Below are positions 14,603-23,690 of a stretch of DNA of 64,000 nt, one piece after another (the first letter of the stretch is position 1; the number at the start of each line of letters is the position of its first letter). The DNA is from JAVZLQ01 sp049700035. GTDB taxonomy: Archaea > Thermoproteota > Bathyarchaeia > Bathyarchaeales > Bathycorpusculaceae. Where the stretch lies: NCBI GenBank assembly GCA_049700035.1, contig JBNAWC010000001.1, positions 14,790-78,789 of the forward strand, read 5' to 3'. Position numbers and translations under genes: made by a program. The notes beneath the pieces are model-generated. The model was not told where the DNA came from, made no database searches, and saw nothing but the letters and a program-made list of their open reading frames with translations.

Positions 14603-17284
14603 TTACATGAAGCGCTCTAGTTTTGTTAGTCCTATTATTTCGTCGAAGTCCAGCCCCAACGCGTCCAGAACCTGGTCGAATGTTGAGTGAAGATAAGCGA
14701 TGTACTTGTCAACGTCTATCTCATTGTTTGTCGCCAGTTCTACTGGTTTGACGTGTGGTTCTTTGACGACTTTTACGAAGCTTATTAGGTCTCCAGCTTT
14801 AAGCTCTAATCCTCCCTCTTTTAAGATTCTTGCTGCCTTAACGTGTTGTGGTGTTGTTTTTGTGTAGCGTTCTGGTTCTTCGCCTAGGACTACGTTGAAG
14901 GCTAGTTCTTCTAGGCTTGTCCATTCGCGTCTTTTTAGGCGCATGTAGCAGTTGCGGATTATTTCGCATGTGTCTTTTTTTGCTTTTTCGAAGTCTGCTG
15001 GCGTTTTCACCATGGCTAGGCGCTCTTTCATCTTGTCAAAAGCCTTCTTAATGAATAGTGGTATGTGCCGTTTCTTGCCCGTTAAACCCTTAACGTCGAC
15101 GCTTCCATCTTCTAGAACTCCGAGGTAATTCTTTTTGCGTGAACTGAAAACGATGTATCTGTAAATTTTGTCTACGTCTAGGCTCATTTTTAGTTCGCTT
15201 TCTGCCCATCTGGACAATTCTTCAATTTGCTCTTTTGACGGGTTTTTTAGGAATATGCTGTCCGTATCGCCGTAAAGCACTTGAATGTTTAGCTCCTTGG
15301 CCTTGTTGATTATCTGTGTTATCGAGTGTCTCCCTATTGCGGCTGTTGCCTCAGCCACTGGTGGACAGTATAAGTCGAAGGTTTCTGCTCCGAAGACGCC
15401 GTAGCTTGCGTTTAAAATAACTTTCAAGGCGCCTTGGATTGGGTTGTACCAGCTTTTAAGCTCTTTTGGAAGGTTTTTGTCTTTTGACCTTGGCTTGTAC
15501 CAGCGAACGCGCAAGTCCCTAAGTGAGCCTATTAGGAGGCTTTCGAGCGCTCGCTTTTTTGTGCATACCCAGTGTGGCGTGTCTGGGATTAGGTTGTTGC
15601 GGCATTCTGGGTGTTGGCATAGGATTGATTGGTAGCCTAGGTTCCAAACCTTTATTATTGATGGGTATAGGCTTTGGAAGTCCAAGTCTGCTACGTTGAA
15701 GTGGACGCCTGGGACTGGTTCGACTACTATTGCGCCTTTGTATTTTTTGCCTTTTATTATGGCTTTTGTGGCTGTTTTGCCTTTCATGGCTAGGATTTCT
15801 TCTGCGTTTGGGATTAGCATGTTTCTTCTGCGGTGTTCTCTGTGTAGGAAGTTTCTTATCCAACGTGAAACTCCTTGGCGGCTTACGTCTTCCATCGGCA
15901 TGCTGCTTATCCTAGCCAAAACCAGAATGAGTTTCATTACAAGCTCGTCTTCGAAGTTTGTGAGTTTGAAGGCTATTTCGGCGTCTCTGAAACAGTATTT
16001 TGCAAGTTCCGTGTATGTTAGTTCGCCAAGGTTTTTTTCTAGGCGGATTTTTTCCATGCCTATTAGGGCTTTGCCGACATCGTCGAGTGTTACGTCCCTA
16101 TAGCGGTTGTTGAAGGCGTAGATTTGGATTGAACGGTTGAAGAAGAACTTGTAAAGGTCTATGTGGACGCCATATTTTAGTAGGCAGACGCGTTTGCCAA
16201 CGTCTATTGGGATTGCATCTCTTCTGAAGCCGAATTTTTCTGCTCTGTGCGTTAGGTAGCGTAAGTCGAAATCGTCTCCGTTGAATGTTATGACGAAGGG
16301 ATAATCCCACAGCGCTTCAAAAATAGCCTTTATGAGCTTCTCCTCTGAATCAAAATATTCTAGGCTCACGTTGGCGGGCAGATGTTCAGTTCCTTCGCGG
16401 GCTCCCTCGCGTTTTAAAAGCAGCACTTTCATTAGTCCGTCAGAGCCGTAAAGCGAAGCGCACACGATGGGGTATTCTGCTTCGCGTGCGTCTGGCATGC
16501 GTGTTGGGATGGGCGAGTAAACTTCTATGTCTAGGGCTACGCGGCGGAATTTTGGTGCTGGGTACTCCAGAAGTCTTGCCCACTGTTCGATGTACTGTAG
16601 CTCTTCTTCTTTTTCGCCTTCAAAAAGGCGCATTATCTGCTTAACGGTGTTTTCTGGTTCATCCAAACTTTTTATGACAAGTTTGCCGTTTTTGATTTCG
16701 TAGAGCATGCCAGGCCATAAGTTATTGTCGTAAATGTATGATTGGTAATACTTTATTTTTGATTCCCAAACTTTGATTTGTTCTTGTGATATCGGCGTGT
16801 CAGCCACTTTTGGGAATTCTTCTGGGATTATGTCTCTTATGCAGCCTTTTGGGCGTCCGCCGATGGCTAATGGGTCTTTAGCTACAATTTTTGTTACTTT
16901 CACGGTCTTATCGGATAGTGGGTCAAATTTTTCTACAATTTCAAAGTGGTCAAAGCCTTGATGGTGTATTAAGTGGTCTATTTTTTCGAGTTCTAATGGT
17001 GAAAGGTTTGTGAGGCAATAGGGCTTATGTCCAGTGTTATCATACCAGAAATAGATTTTGCCTGAAGCTGGCTCGTAAAGCTTGATTAGGGTTTTTCCAG
17101 CTTTTCCGTCATATGTTGCTGAGACGAGGTATGATGGCGGCAGGTTTTCTGGCGCTAGTGGTGGAAAAGCTCTTTTTTCTTTTTCCTTTTTTATGGTTTC
17201 TGTGAAGGATAGGGCTTCCGCTTTCTTTTCATATAGCGTTTCGGTTTTTTGTTGGTAGAAGTCTTCTAGACGTTTTTGTGCCAT
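14603..17284 (-). CDS. polB: Family B DNA polymerase with 3'-5' exonuclease
   Basis: 893 residues. Exonuclease motifs are LDIEVYSP (Asp252, Glu254), FNGDDFDL (334-341) and YCFRDAE (430-436). Polymerase motifs are LDFQSLYPSII (534-544), NASYGVFGAE (625-634) and YGDTDSIF (671-678). All catalytic acids are present and no intein interrupts the motifs. The N-terminus MAQKRLEDFYQ contains Q-x2-L-x2-F-Y, a good PCNA-interacting peptide, at residues 3-10 rather than at the usual C-terminal end. It is a replicative polymerase candidate. It is transcribed alone, convergent with queT and divergent from the RNA methyltransferase gene. Confidence 0.96.
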   Translation of the reverse strand: MAQKRLEDFYQQKTETLYEKKAEALSFTETIKKEKEKRAFPPLAPENLPPSYLVSATYDGKAGKTLIKLYEPASGKIYFWYDNTGHKPYCLTNLSPLELEKIDHLIHHQGFDHFEIVEKFDPLSDKTVKVTKIVAKDPLAIGGRPKGCIRDIIPEEFPKVADTPISQEQIKVWESKIKYYQSYIYDNNLWPGMLYEIKNGKLVIKSLDEPENTVKQIMRLFEGEKEEELQYIEQWARLLEYPAPKFRRVALDIEVYSPIPTRMPDAREAEYPIVCASLYGSDGLMKVLLLKREGAREGTEHLPANVSLEYFDSEEKLIKAIFEALWDYPFVITFNGDDFDLRYLTHRAEKFGFRRDAIPIDVGKRVCLLKYGVHIDLYKFFFNRSIQIYAFNNRYRDVTLDDVGKALIGMEKIRLEKNLGELTYTELAKYCFRDAEIAFKLTNFEDELVMKLILVLARISSMPMEDVSRQGVSRWIRNFLHREHRRRNMLIPNAEEILAMKGKTATKAIIKGKKYKGAIVVEPVPGVHFNVADLDFQSLYPSIIKVWNLGYQSILCQHPECRNNLIPDTPHWVCTKKRALESLLIGSLRDLRVRWYKPRSKDKNLPKELKSWYNPIQGALKVILNASYGVFGAETFDLYCPPVAEATAAIGRHSITQIINKAKELNIQVLYGDTDSIFLKNPSKEQIEELSRWAESELKMSLDVDKIYRYIVFSSRKKNYLGVLEDGSVDVKGLTGKKRHIPLFIKKAFDKMKERLAMVKTPADFEKAKKDTCEIIRNCYMRLKRREWTSLEELAFNVVLGEEPERYTKTTPQHVKAARILKEGGLELKAGDLISFVKVVKEPHVKPVELATNNEIDVDKYIAYLHSTFDQVLDALGLDFDEIIGLTKLERFM

Positions 17285-17410
17285 TCCGCCCTTAACCCAA
17301 CTAACCCTATGAGTGATATAGCCTAAAATCTCTTATTACGCATCTTCTTCTACAATTCTTATAATTCTTGTCTGTTGAGAGGCTGTTTTTGGAGTGAAAA
17401 TCAACCAATA

Positions 17411-17450
17411 GGCACCTACCCCCTCTAGTTTTCGGCGGGTTGGCGCCTTT
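17411..17450 (+). other. Imperfect hairpin in the polB to RNA methyltransferase gap
   Basis: GGCACCTACCC (17411-17421) and GGGTTGGCGCC (17437-17447) can pair at 9 of 11 positions around a 15-base loop, followed by TTT. The 196-base gap is otherwise A/T-rich with no small gene that I can see. It could be an operator, a small RNA or chance. A TATA-like TTATTTATTT at about 17454-17463 just downstream serves the next gene, so the hairpin lies upstream of that promoter. Confidence 0.25.
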
Positions 17451-17480
17451 AATCTTATTTATTTCTCATGCGTTTGTTAT

Positions 17481-18848
17481 GTGTTTGTGGATGGTATGCT
17501 TAAGGAAGCTTGGACGCTTGCTATTGAAAGCCTAAGCTGGATGGAAATGCAGAAGCTGAGCGAGCGTTTGGCATTGGCGAAGACGGTTAGGCAGTTGGGC
17601 ATTAGTGATGTGGATGCTGTTCGGCTTGCGCATATGCTTGTTTGTGAAACTGTTAGGCGGCGCAACTTCATAGACGCTTTTGTAAACAATGTTTTGAAGC
17701 CGAAAACCATAAACGAGTTTGATTTTGGTGTTCAAGCCTTTTTGAGGCTTTATGTTTATCAAACGCGTGTCGCCAGAAACTGGTCGAAAATTGACGTTAA
17801 GGAAGCGGAAAACATAGCGAAGACTGCTCGCGCAATTCTCGGTTGGAAAAGCCTTAAAAAAGTTGAGCCTTTTTTGGGGGTTTTGCTTACTCAAAATCCA
17901 AGCGTTGTTTTTGCTGATTTGGGCGACGAGGAGAGGGTTGCGCTTTCAACTTTTCATCCGTCATGGTTTGTTAAGTATTGTTTTAGGCTTTTTGGGCGTG
18001 TTGAAGCCATAAAGCTTTTGGAGGCGAACTTGCAGTCTCCGCCGACGTACATTAGGTTGAATACGTTGAAGGCTGATGAGAACGCGATTTTAGGTGAGCT
18101 TGAAAGGGAAAGCGTGAAAATCGAAAAGGTCAAGGAGTTGAAGTACGCCTATAAGGTTTTGGCGGTTCAAAAGCCTTTAACACGTTTGGAAAGCTTCCAG
18201 AAAGGCTTGTTTTATATACAGGATAAGGCGAGTTGTTTTGCCGCTGAGGTGGCGAATCCAAAACCCGACATGGTTGTTCTTGATGTTTGTGCTGCTCCTG
18301 GAGCAAAAACCACGTATTTGGCGCAGTTGATGCAGAACCGCGGCGCAATATATTCAATTGACTATTCAGGGCGGAGGATGACTGTTTGGAAGGGCGAAGT
18401 TAATCGTATGGGCGTTGAAATAGCCTTTCCAATGATTGCGGATGCATGCAATCCCTTGCCAGTCAATGTGAAGGCGGATATTGTTATTTTGGACCCGCCG
18501 TGTACGAGTACTGGTGCTTTTGGTAAGTTGCCTTCGGCTAAGTGGAGGCTTACGAGGCGTTCTGTTGATAAGATGGCTGAGATTCAGTGGCAGATGCTTT
18601 GTAGTTGCGCAGATAAGGTGAAGCGTGGCGGAACGCTTGTTTACTCCACTTGCAGCTTAACGGTTGAGGAGAATGAGATGCTTATTGAACGGTTTTTGAA
18701 GTGGCATCCAGAATTTTCCTTGGTTGATGTAACGCCGAAAATGGGTTTGCCTGGACTGAGAGGGTTAGAACGTTGTAGGCGACTTTATCCGCATATGCAC
18801 GAGTGTAACGGATTTTTCATTGCACAAATGTTAAAAATTAATGGTTAA
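17481..18848 (+). CDS. RNA cytosine-5 methyltransferase (RsmB/NOL1/NSUN family) with NusB-like N-terminus
   Basis: 455 residues. An all-helical NusB-like domain occupies about 1-150, then an RsmB-type linker and a Rossmann methyltransferase. The SAM site is DVCAAPGAKT (268-277), the two conserved Cys are Cys341 in LDPPCTSTG and Cys391 in YSTCSL. These enzymes methylate C5 of cytosine in rRNA or tRNA, the second Cys being the nucleophile. The NusB fusion makes it RsmB-like in layout. Start choices are GTG 17481, GTG 17487 or ATG 17496; a TATA element about 25 bases before the first favours a leaderless start there. Confidence 0.92.
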   Translation: MFVDGMLKEAWTLAIESLSWMEMQKLSERLALAKTVRQLGISDVDAVRLAHMLVCETVRRRNFIDAFVNNVLKPKTINEFDFGVQAFLRLYVYQTRVARNWSKIDVKEAENIAKTARAILGWKSLKKVEPFLGVLLTQNPSVVFADLGDEERVALSTFHPSWFVKYCFRLFGRVEAIKLLEANLQSPPTYIRLNTLKADENAILGELERESVKIEKVKELKYAYKVLAVQKPLTRLESFQKGLFYIQDKASCFAAEVANPKPDMVVLDVCAAPGAKTTYLAQLMQNRGAIYSIDYSGRRMTVWKGEVNRMGVEIAFPMIADACNPLPVNVKADIVILDPPCTSTGAFGKLPSAKWRLTRRSVDKMAEIQWQMLCSCADKVKRGGTLVYSTCSLTVEENEMLIERFLKWHPEFSLVDVTPKMGLPGLRGLERCRRLYPHMHECNGFFIAQMLKING

Positions 18849-18879
18849 TTCTTTGAATTGCGTTGGATAAATGCTGAAA

Positions 18880-19782
18880 TTAAGCCTTTTTTCGAGATTT
18901 TTCCAAATAACAGAGCATTTCGAATATTACTTTTGCTGCTTGTATTGCTGAAACTCCTTGGTCATAGTTCGGCGCAACTTCTACAACATCAAAACCTACA
19001 ACCCGCTTGTCGCAGATACCTCCAAGAACATCCAACAGCGCATGCATTTCAATTCCATCTGGTTCTGGATTTTGCACCGCTGGCGCATAGGCTGGGTCTA
19101 ACACATCCATATCGACTGACAAGTAAACGCCCTTAAATTCCGCAAGTTTCTCCCTCAACTTTTCAGCAATCGCTTGTGCTCCTTCGCTTCTTATTTGTTG
19201 TGCTGTGAAAAATTCTATTTTTGCCTTCCTCGCGTAAGCTAATTCTTCCTTGCAAACCGCCCTTGTGCCCACCTCAAAAATCTGCGCTGGCTTTAACTCC
19301 TCGTTTATTCTCCGCATGAAAGTCGTATGCGAAAGTTTCAAGCCCATAAACTCGTTCCGCAAATCAAGGTGCGCATCAAAACTCACAAGCGCCATTTTCT
19401 GTGCTTTACCGCCCAAACCAGCAAAAACGCCAAAAGTTATTGTGTGTTCTCCACCAATTGCAACTGGAACCTTTCCAGCGTCAAAAATCTCCGCAGCAAC
19501 CTCCGTCGTTCTCTTAAGCGTTTCCTTCGTATCCGCTGACACATGCAAGTCTCCCAAATCGTGAATCCTCAAATCCTCAACATCAACCCCAGCGCGAAAA
19601 CTGTAAGTCTCAATATTCAGAGACGCTTGCCTAATTGCTGCTGGTCCAAACCTCGCCCCAGTACGATACGTGCTAGTAACGTCGAATGGAACCCCAAAAA
19701 CCACATACTCAGCCTCTTCAAAACTTTTTTGGAAACCGCTGAAAACGTTTGACTGCGAAGTAAAAAGTTCACGTTTACCCAT
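18880..19782 (-). CDS. speB: Agmatinase/arginase-family ureohydrolase
   Basis: 300 residues from ATG at 19782, chosen because AAGGAG lies seven bases upstream; a longer frame to 19854 lacks an SD. Dimanganese ligands are visible: His113 in GGEHTIT, Asp136, His138 and Asp140 in SFDAHLD, and Asp224 and Asp226 in SVDMDVLDP. Agmatinase makes putrescine and urea from agmatine, the usual route to polyamines in archaea. Arginase or formiminoglutamase specificity cannot be excluded by eye. Single gene, convergent with the RNA methyltransferase. Confidence 0.9.
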   Translation of the reverse strand: MGKRELFTSQSNVFSGFQKSFEEAEYVVFGVPFDVTSTYRTGARFGPAAIRQASLNIETYSFRAGVDVEDLRIHDLGDLHVSADTKETLKRTTEVAAEIFDAGKVPVAIGGEHTITFGVFAGLGGKAQKMALVSFDAHLDLRNEFMGLKLSHTTFMRRINEELKPAQIFEVGTRAVCKEELAYARKAKIEFFTAQQIRSEGAQAIAEKLREKLAEFKGVYLSVDMDVLDPAYAPAVQNPEPDGIEMHALLDVLGGICDKRVVGFDVVEVAPNYDQGVSAIQAAKVIFEMLCYLEKSRKKA

Positions 19783-19932
19783 AATGTTTCTCCTTTTTGA
19801 AGTAACATATTCCAATTTGTCTGTTTCTAAACTTTTCGTTTGATATGCGCGCATGCGACGCAGCGGCTTTTAAACATTAAATTTATTAACGTTGCCGTTA
19901 AATGCATTAGAAGTTAAACGAGGCGAACAGAA

Positions 19933-20289
19933 TTGTCAATTAAGTCTAAACTTAAAATCGAAAGCACTGGAATGCTCCTAGCCTCTGTCTTCTACCTTGC
20001 CGCTGGAGCCATATGCTTTTTCTTATTAGCCACAAACCCAAGCCTAATCCACATCGGCATAATTGGAATTCTAAGCGTAATAACCGCCTATGGAGTTTTC
20101 AGCAAACGCTTCTGGGCTTTATGGACAGCCACCATACTCTTCTTCATGATTACAGTATTTTCCGCGGTTATGCTCTACTACTTCTTTGGAACAGACGTTA
20201 TCATCGACTTAAGCTTTGTGGCATACTTAATCCTTACGTGGATTTCAACGGCATATCTAGCCTCTAAAAGGGAAAACCTTGCAAGCTAA
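19933..20289 (+). CDS. Small four-helix membrane protein, unknown function
   Basis: 118 residues from TTG at 19933 with GAGGCG upstream and a TATA-like ATTTATTAAC about 50 bases upstream. Four hydrophobic segments span roughly 13-33, 37-55, 60-82 and 88-108, with a short basic tail at each end. I do not recognise a family. It is divergent from speB, and its 3' end overlaps the moeA gene on the other strand by 26 bases. Confidence 0.68.
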   Translation: MSIKSKLKIESTGMLLASVFYLAAGAICFFLLATNPSLIHIGIIGILSVITAYGVFSKRFWALWTATILFFMITVFSAVMLYYFFGTDVIIDLSFVAYLILTWISTAYLASKRENLAS

Positions 20290-21514
20290 AAAGCCTAACC
20301 GCCACTTCCTCCCCTTCATCCACAAACTGTTGATTTTCCAAAATTTCAACAAAACCATCAGCCTTTGCAAGAGTTGTTATCGCCCCAGAAAGCCCAGACT
20401 CAACAGGTTCAGCTAAAAGACGATTTTTCCCATCACGGACAAGCCTAACCATAACGAAGGTTCGCCTACCCTTAGCTGGAAAAATCCGCGTAGCTGAAAA
20501 AGCCTTAACCGTCAAACCCTCATCCACCCTTCTCCCAGCCAAACCCAAAACCACTGGGCGAACAAGAAGATGGAAAATCAAAAGCGCAGATGTTGGATGT
20601 CCAGGAAGCGAAAAAACTGGTTTACCATCAACCAAAGCCACCGTTGTCGGCTTTCCAGGCTTTGTGGCAATCCCGCATACTATCACGCCTGGCTTTCCAA
20701 GCGAATCCAAAATTTTTGGTATAACATCCCTTGGACCTATTGAAACTCCGCCTGAAGTTATCACGATGTCCGCCGACGCCAAAACTCTTTCAAGCGCCTT
20801 CCGCAGCGCTGCTTCGTCATCTGGAAAAACTCCAATATAAACTGGTTTTCCGCTGCTTTCCAAAACTGCCGCGCTTAAACTGTAAGCGTTTATGTCGTAA
20901 ATTTTTCCTGGAAGAAGCTTTTCGCCTGGCTCTGTTATTTCATTGCCAGTTGACAAAACCGCTACTTTGGGGGCAATGTAAACTTTCACTTTTGCAATTC
21001 CCAAAGCGGCTAAAACGCCTATCTCCCTCGAACCCAAAAGTTTTCCAGCCTTCAGAACTGTTTCGCCTTTTCTTATGTCTGCACCAGCCTTCATGACGTT
21101 TTCACCATTCGCCATCGCGCTATAAACGTAAAGCTCACCGCCCTTTTGCTCTGTTTGCTCCACTGGAACAACAGCATCCGCTCCTTCGGGTATAGGTGCT
21201 CCTGTTACGATTTCAGCCGCCGTGCCGTTCTCAACCTTTACTTCTGGTTTTTCTCCAACGTTCACGGTTCCGCAAATTTTCAGTTTTACTGGCTTGTTTT
21301 CTTCTGCGCCAAACGTGTCCTGCGCCTTAACAGCATATCCGTCAACAGTTGAACGGTGGAATGGTGGAATATCCAAGTTTGCAGTTATGTTTTCTGCGAG
21401 AACGCGATTGTGGGCTTCTAGAAGTGGAACTTCCTCAACGCCTAAAGGTTTGGGTTTGAAGTGTTTTTGTATTGTCTGCTGTGCTTCTTCGAAGGTCAAA
21501 AGTCTTCTAAACAT
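20264..21514 (-). CDS. moeA: MoeA, molybdopterin molybdenumtransferase (second tandem copy)
   Basis: 416 residues from ATG at 21514, which overlaps the upstream moeA stop by eight bases and has GGGAG upstream. Landmarks are FHRSTVDGYAV near 51-61, TGAPIPEGADAVVPVEQTE, the MogA-like core VLSTGNEITEPGE and ITSGGVSIGPRD, and LPGHPTSALL. MoeA inserts molybdate (or tungstate) into adenylylated molybdopterin. Two divergent MoeA copies in tandem are common in archaea and may serve different metals or steps. Each copy looks complete, so neither is a pseudogene. Confidence 0.94.
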   Translation of the reverse strand: MFRRLLTFEEAQQTIQKHFKPKPLGVEEVPLLEAHNRVLAENITANLDIPPFHRSTVDGYAVKAQDTFGAEENKPVKLKICGTVNVGEKPEVKVENGTAAEIVTGAPIPEGADAVVPVEQTEQKGGELYVYSAMANGENVMKAGADIRKGETVLKAGKLLGSREIGVLAALGIAKVKVYIAPKVAVLSTGNEITEPGEKLLPGKIYDINAYSLSAAVLESSGKPVYIGVFPDDEAALRKALERVLASADIVITSGGVSIGPRDVIPKILDSLGKPGVIVCGIATKPGKPTTVALVDGKPVFSLPGHPTSALLIFHLLVRPVVLGLAGRRVDEGLTVKAFSATRIFPAKGRRTFVMVRLVRDGKNRLLAEPVESGLSGAITTLAKADGFVEILENQQFVDEGEEVAVRLFSLQGFPF

Positions 21515-22766
21515 CTTTTTCTCCCTCAACAGCGTCGAAAAGGTGAACTGAAACCGTTTCGCCTTCATCCAACCCCTCAATATTTTCTGGGACAACCACG
21601 TAGCCATTAGCCCTCGTCATCGTAGAAATTATGCCAGAACCCCGAGCACTTATCGGCTCAGCGAAATACTCCTCACCGCTTTTGAAGACATAAACTCTAA
21701 CAAAAGTTTTGCGTCCCAACGTCGTCGTTACACGCCTTGTCATCCTCGCTTTAACCACGGGTCTAGGCTCTTCTTTTTCCAGCCCCATAAGCGCGTTTAT
21801 CACTGGCTTGGCAAAAACTTCAAAACCAATCATGGCGGCGACGGGATTACCTGAAAGAACTATTATTGGCTTTTCGTTTACTATGGCTAGGGCTGTAGGC
21901 ATGGCTGGGCGCATGGCTATTCCATGAACTAAAATGCCTGGCTTCCCAAGCTTGTTAACTGCTTCTGGAACAAGGTCTGAAATTCCAACACTTGTGCCTC
22001 CAGTTGTAATTATCACGTCAGCAACTTCCAATCCCATCTTCAACTTGGCGGTTATTTCGTCCACATCGTCTTTTGCTATGCCCAAGTCAACTGGTTCCGC
22101 TTCTAACTCGCGGCACAACGCCGAGAGGACAAGCCTATTAACTTCAAATATTTGGTCTTCTCTTGGTTTTGCGCCTACCTCAACGAGTTCATTTCCAGTT
22201 GCAAGTATCGCCACCTTGGGCTTCTCAAAAACCTTAACTTCGGCTTTTCCAAAGGCTGCTATTAACCCCAAATGTTGAGGTTTAAGGCGTGTTCCAGTCT
22301 TTACGGCAACAGTCCCCCTTTGGATGTCTTCACCCTTTTTTGAGACGTTCTCGCCTGGTGTGACTGAAACCCAGACTTCCAGTTCTTCGCCGATTTTCTT
22401 TGTGTTTTCAAGCATTACAACCGCGTCTGCTCCTCTTGGAAGGGGGTTGCCAGTCCAAACTTGCTTCACTTCTCCATTTTCAATGTATTCTTTCATGGTT
22501 ATTTTGAATCGTTTTGATTTAAACTGCGATAAGCCAACAGTCTCTTCGGCTTTTATTGCGTACCCGTCAACGGCTGAACGGTCAAACCTCGGCAAATCTT
22601 CATCTGCAATTATGTCTTCTGCTAGGACACGGTTCTGCGCTTGGCCAAGCTTGACCGTTACGGCTTTAGGCTTTCCTACATGTAGCTTGCTGAAAAAACG
22701 CTTTTTCGCTTCTTCTATTGCCGTGAGTTTTTGGAATCCTTTAAGCCGCGCCAAAACGTGCACCAC
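21507..22766 (-). CDS. moeA: MoeA, molybdopterin molybdenumtransferase (first tandem copy)
   Basis: 419 residues. FDRSAVDGYAIKAEE, TGNPLPRGADAVVMLENT, ILATGNELVEVG, TTGGTSVGISD and LSGNPVAAMIG match MoeA throughout. It is clearly diverged from its neighbour, so the pair is an old duplication rather than a recent repeat. The start is GTG at 22766 or the adjacent GTG at 22763; a TATA-like TTTTTTATG about 27 bases upstream suggests a leaderless transcript carrying both moeA genes. No other molybdenum cofactor gene is in the window. Confidence 0.94.
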   Translation of the reverse strand: MVHVLARLKGFQKLTAIEEAKKRFFSKLHVGKPKAVTVKLGQAQNRVLAEDIIADEDLPRFDRSAVDGYAIKAEETVGLSQFKSKRFKITMKEYIENGEVKQVWTGNPLPRGADAVVMLENTKKIGEELEVWVSVTPGENVSKKGEDIQRGTVAVKTGTRLKPQHLGLIAAFGKAEVKVFEKPKVAILATGNELVEVGAKPREDQIFEVNRLVLSALCRELEAEPVDLGIAKDDVDEITAKLKMGLEVADVIITTGGTSVGISDLVPEAVNKLGKPGILVHGIAMRPAMPTALAIVNEKPIIVLSGNPVAAMIGFEVFAKPVINALMGLEKEEPRPVVKARMTRRVTTTLGRKTFVRVYVFKSGEEYFAEPISARGSGIISTMTRANGYVVVPENIEGLDEGETVSVHLFDAVEGEKDV

Positions 22767-22814
22767 AACAGAACAGCACTATACACAGCATAAAAAAGCA
22801 TATCGCATTAAACG

Positions 22815-23678
22815 TTAACTTTTAATCTCCTTTTCGAGTATGCCGCGCATTTTTATGGCGTCCAAATCCAAAATTGGGCTTTCACTTATGATGACTGGTT
22901 TTAGGTCAAATTCCACAATAACTTTTGCCAGCATCGTGAAGTCTGGTCCATAACCCTCCTCTTCTAACACGTGATGGCGTTTTTCGCCTTTTTCCGTAAA
23001 CTCCACCTTTGTAAAGTGGCAATGCATGTTCTTCACGGCTTCTGTTCCAAGCCTATCCTCAATGGTTTCGATTACCTTGCGGAAGTCATCAACTGTTTTG
23101 AAACATCCATTCTCTCTAGCGTGCAGGTGCGCCCAATCAATTACTGGTTGAGTTTGCTCCACTTCCTCACATAAACTTATAATTTCTTCCAGACTCCCAA
23201 GTTGGGAAGGCTTGCCCATTGTTTCTGGACCGATTTTGACGTTTTTTATGTTTAACGCCTTCAGCGATTCAACAACCTCTTTTAATGCCACAAGGCAGTT
23301 TTTGAAAACTTCTGTTCGCGACGCTTTTCCATAAAAGCCAGGATGGAAAACAAGGGTGTGGGCTTTCATCCATTCGGCTGCTGTTGCACACGCTATTAGG
23401 CGCTGTTTGCTTGCCTCTATAACCTCTTTTCCGCCGCAGAAGTTTATGAAGTATGAACCGTGAAGGCTAAGCCAAACATCGTTTTCAACGGCTTTTAAAC
23501 CGAGTTTTTCGGCTTCTTCTCTTTTAATTTGTGGTTTTGCGCCCCATCTTACGGCTTGATACTCAAAAGCGTCAAGTCCCTCTTCCCTCAGAAGTTTTGG
23601 GACATCCTCCAATTTTGCCTTTAACACGCGGAATGTTGGAGGTACGCCAGCTGGACCAAACCTTGGGCGGTCAGCCAT
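22815..23678 (-). CDS. nfo: Endonuclease IV-family AP endonuclease
   Basis: 287 residues from ATG at 23678 with GGGA upstream. A TIM-barrel pattern with the metal ligands of endonuclease IV is visible: His in WLSLHGSYF, His in LVFHPGFYG, Glu in KIGPETMGK, Asp and His in VIDWAHLHA, His in MHCHFTKVE, a later His pair, and Glu in IISESPI. The enzyme nicks 5' to abasic sites in base-excision repair, complementing endonuclease III near 2 kb. It follows the membrane protein gene by 12 bases and is probably co-transcribed with it. A related sugar isomerase of the AP2Ec superfamily is less likely. Confidence 0.88.
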   Translation of the reverse strand: MADRPRFGPAGVPPTFRVLKAKLEDVPKLLREEGLDAFEYQAVRWGAKPQIKREEAEKLGLKAVENDVWLSLHGSYFINFCGGKEVIEASKQRLIACATAAEWMKAHTLVFHPGFYGKASRTEVFKNCLVALKEVVESLKALNIKNVKIGPETMGKPSQLGSLEEIISLCEEVEQTQPVIDWAHLHARENGCFKTVDDFRKVIETIEDRLGTEAVKNMHCHFTKVEFTEKGEKRHHVLEEEGYGPDFTMLAKVIVEFDLKPVIISESPILDLDAIKMRGILEKEIKS

Positions 23679-23690
23679 CAAAATTCCCTT

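Noticed and set aside
20264..22766. Tandem moeA genes considered as a recent duplication or one gene plus pseudogene
   Set aside because: Both copies are complete and strongly diverged, as in many archaea.
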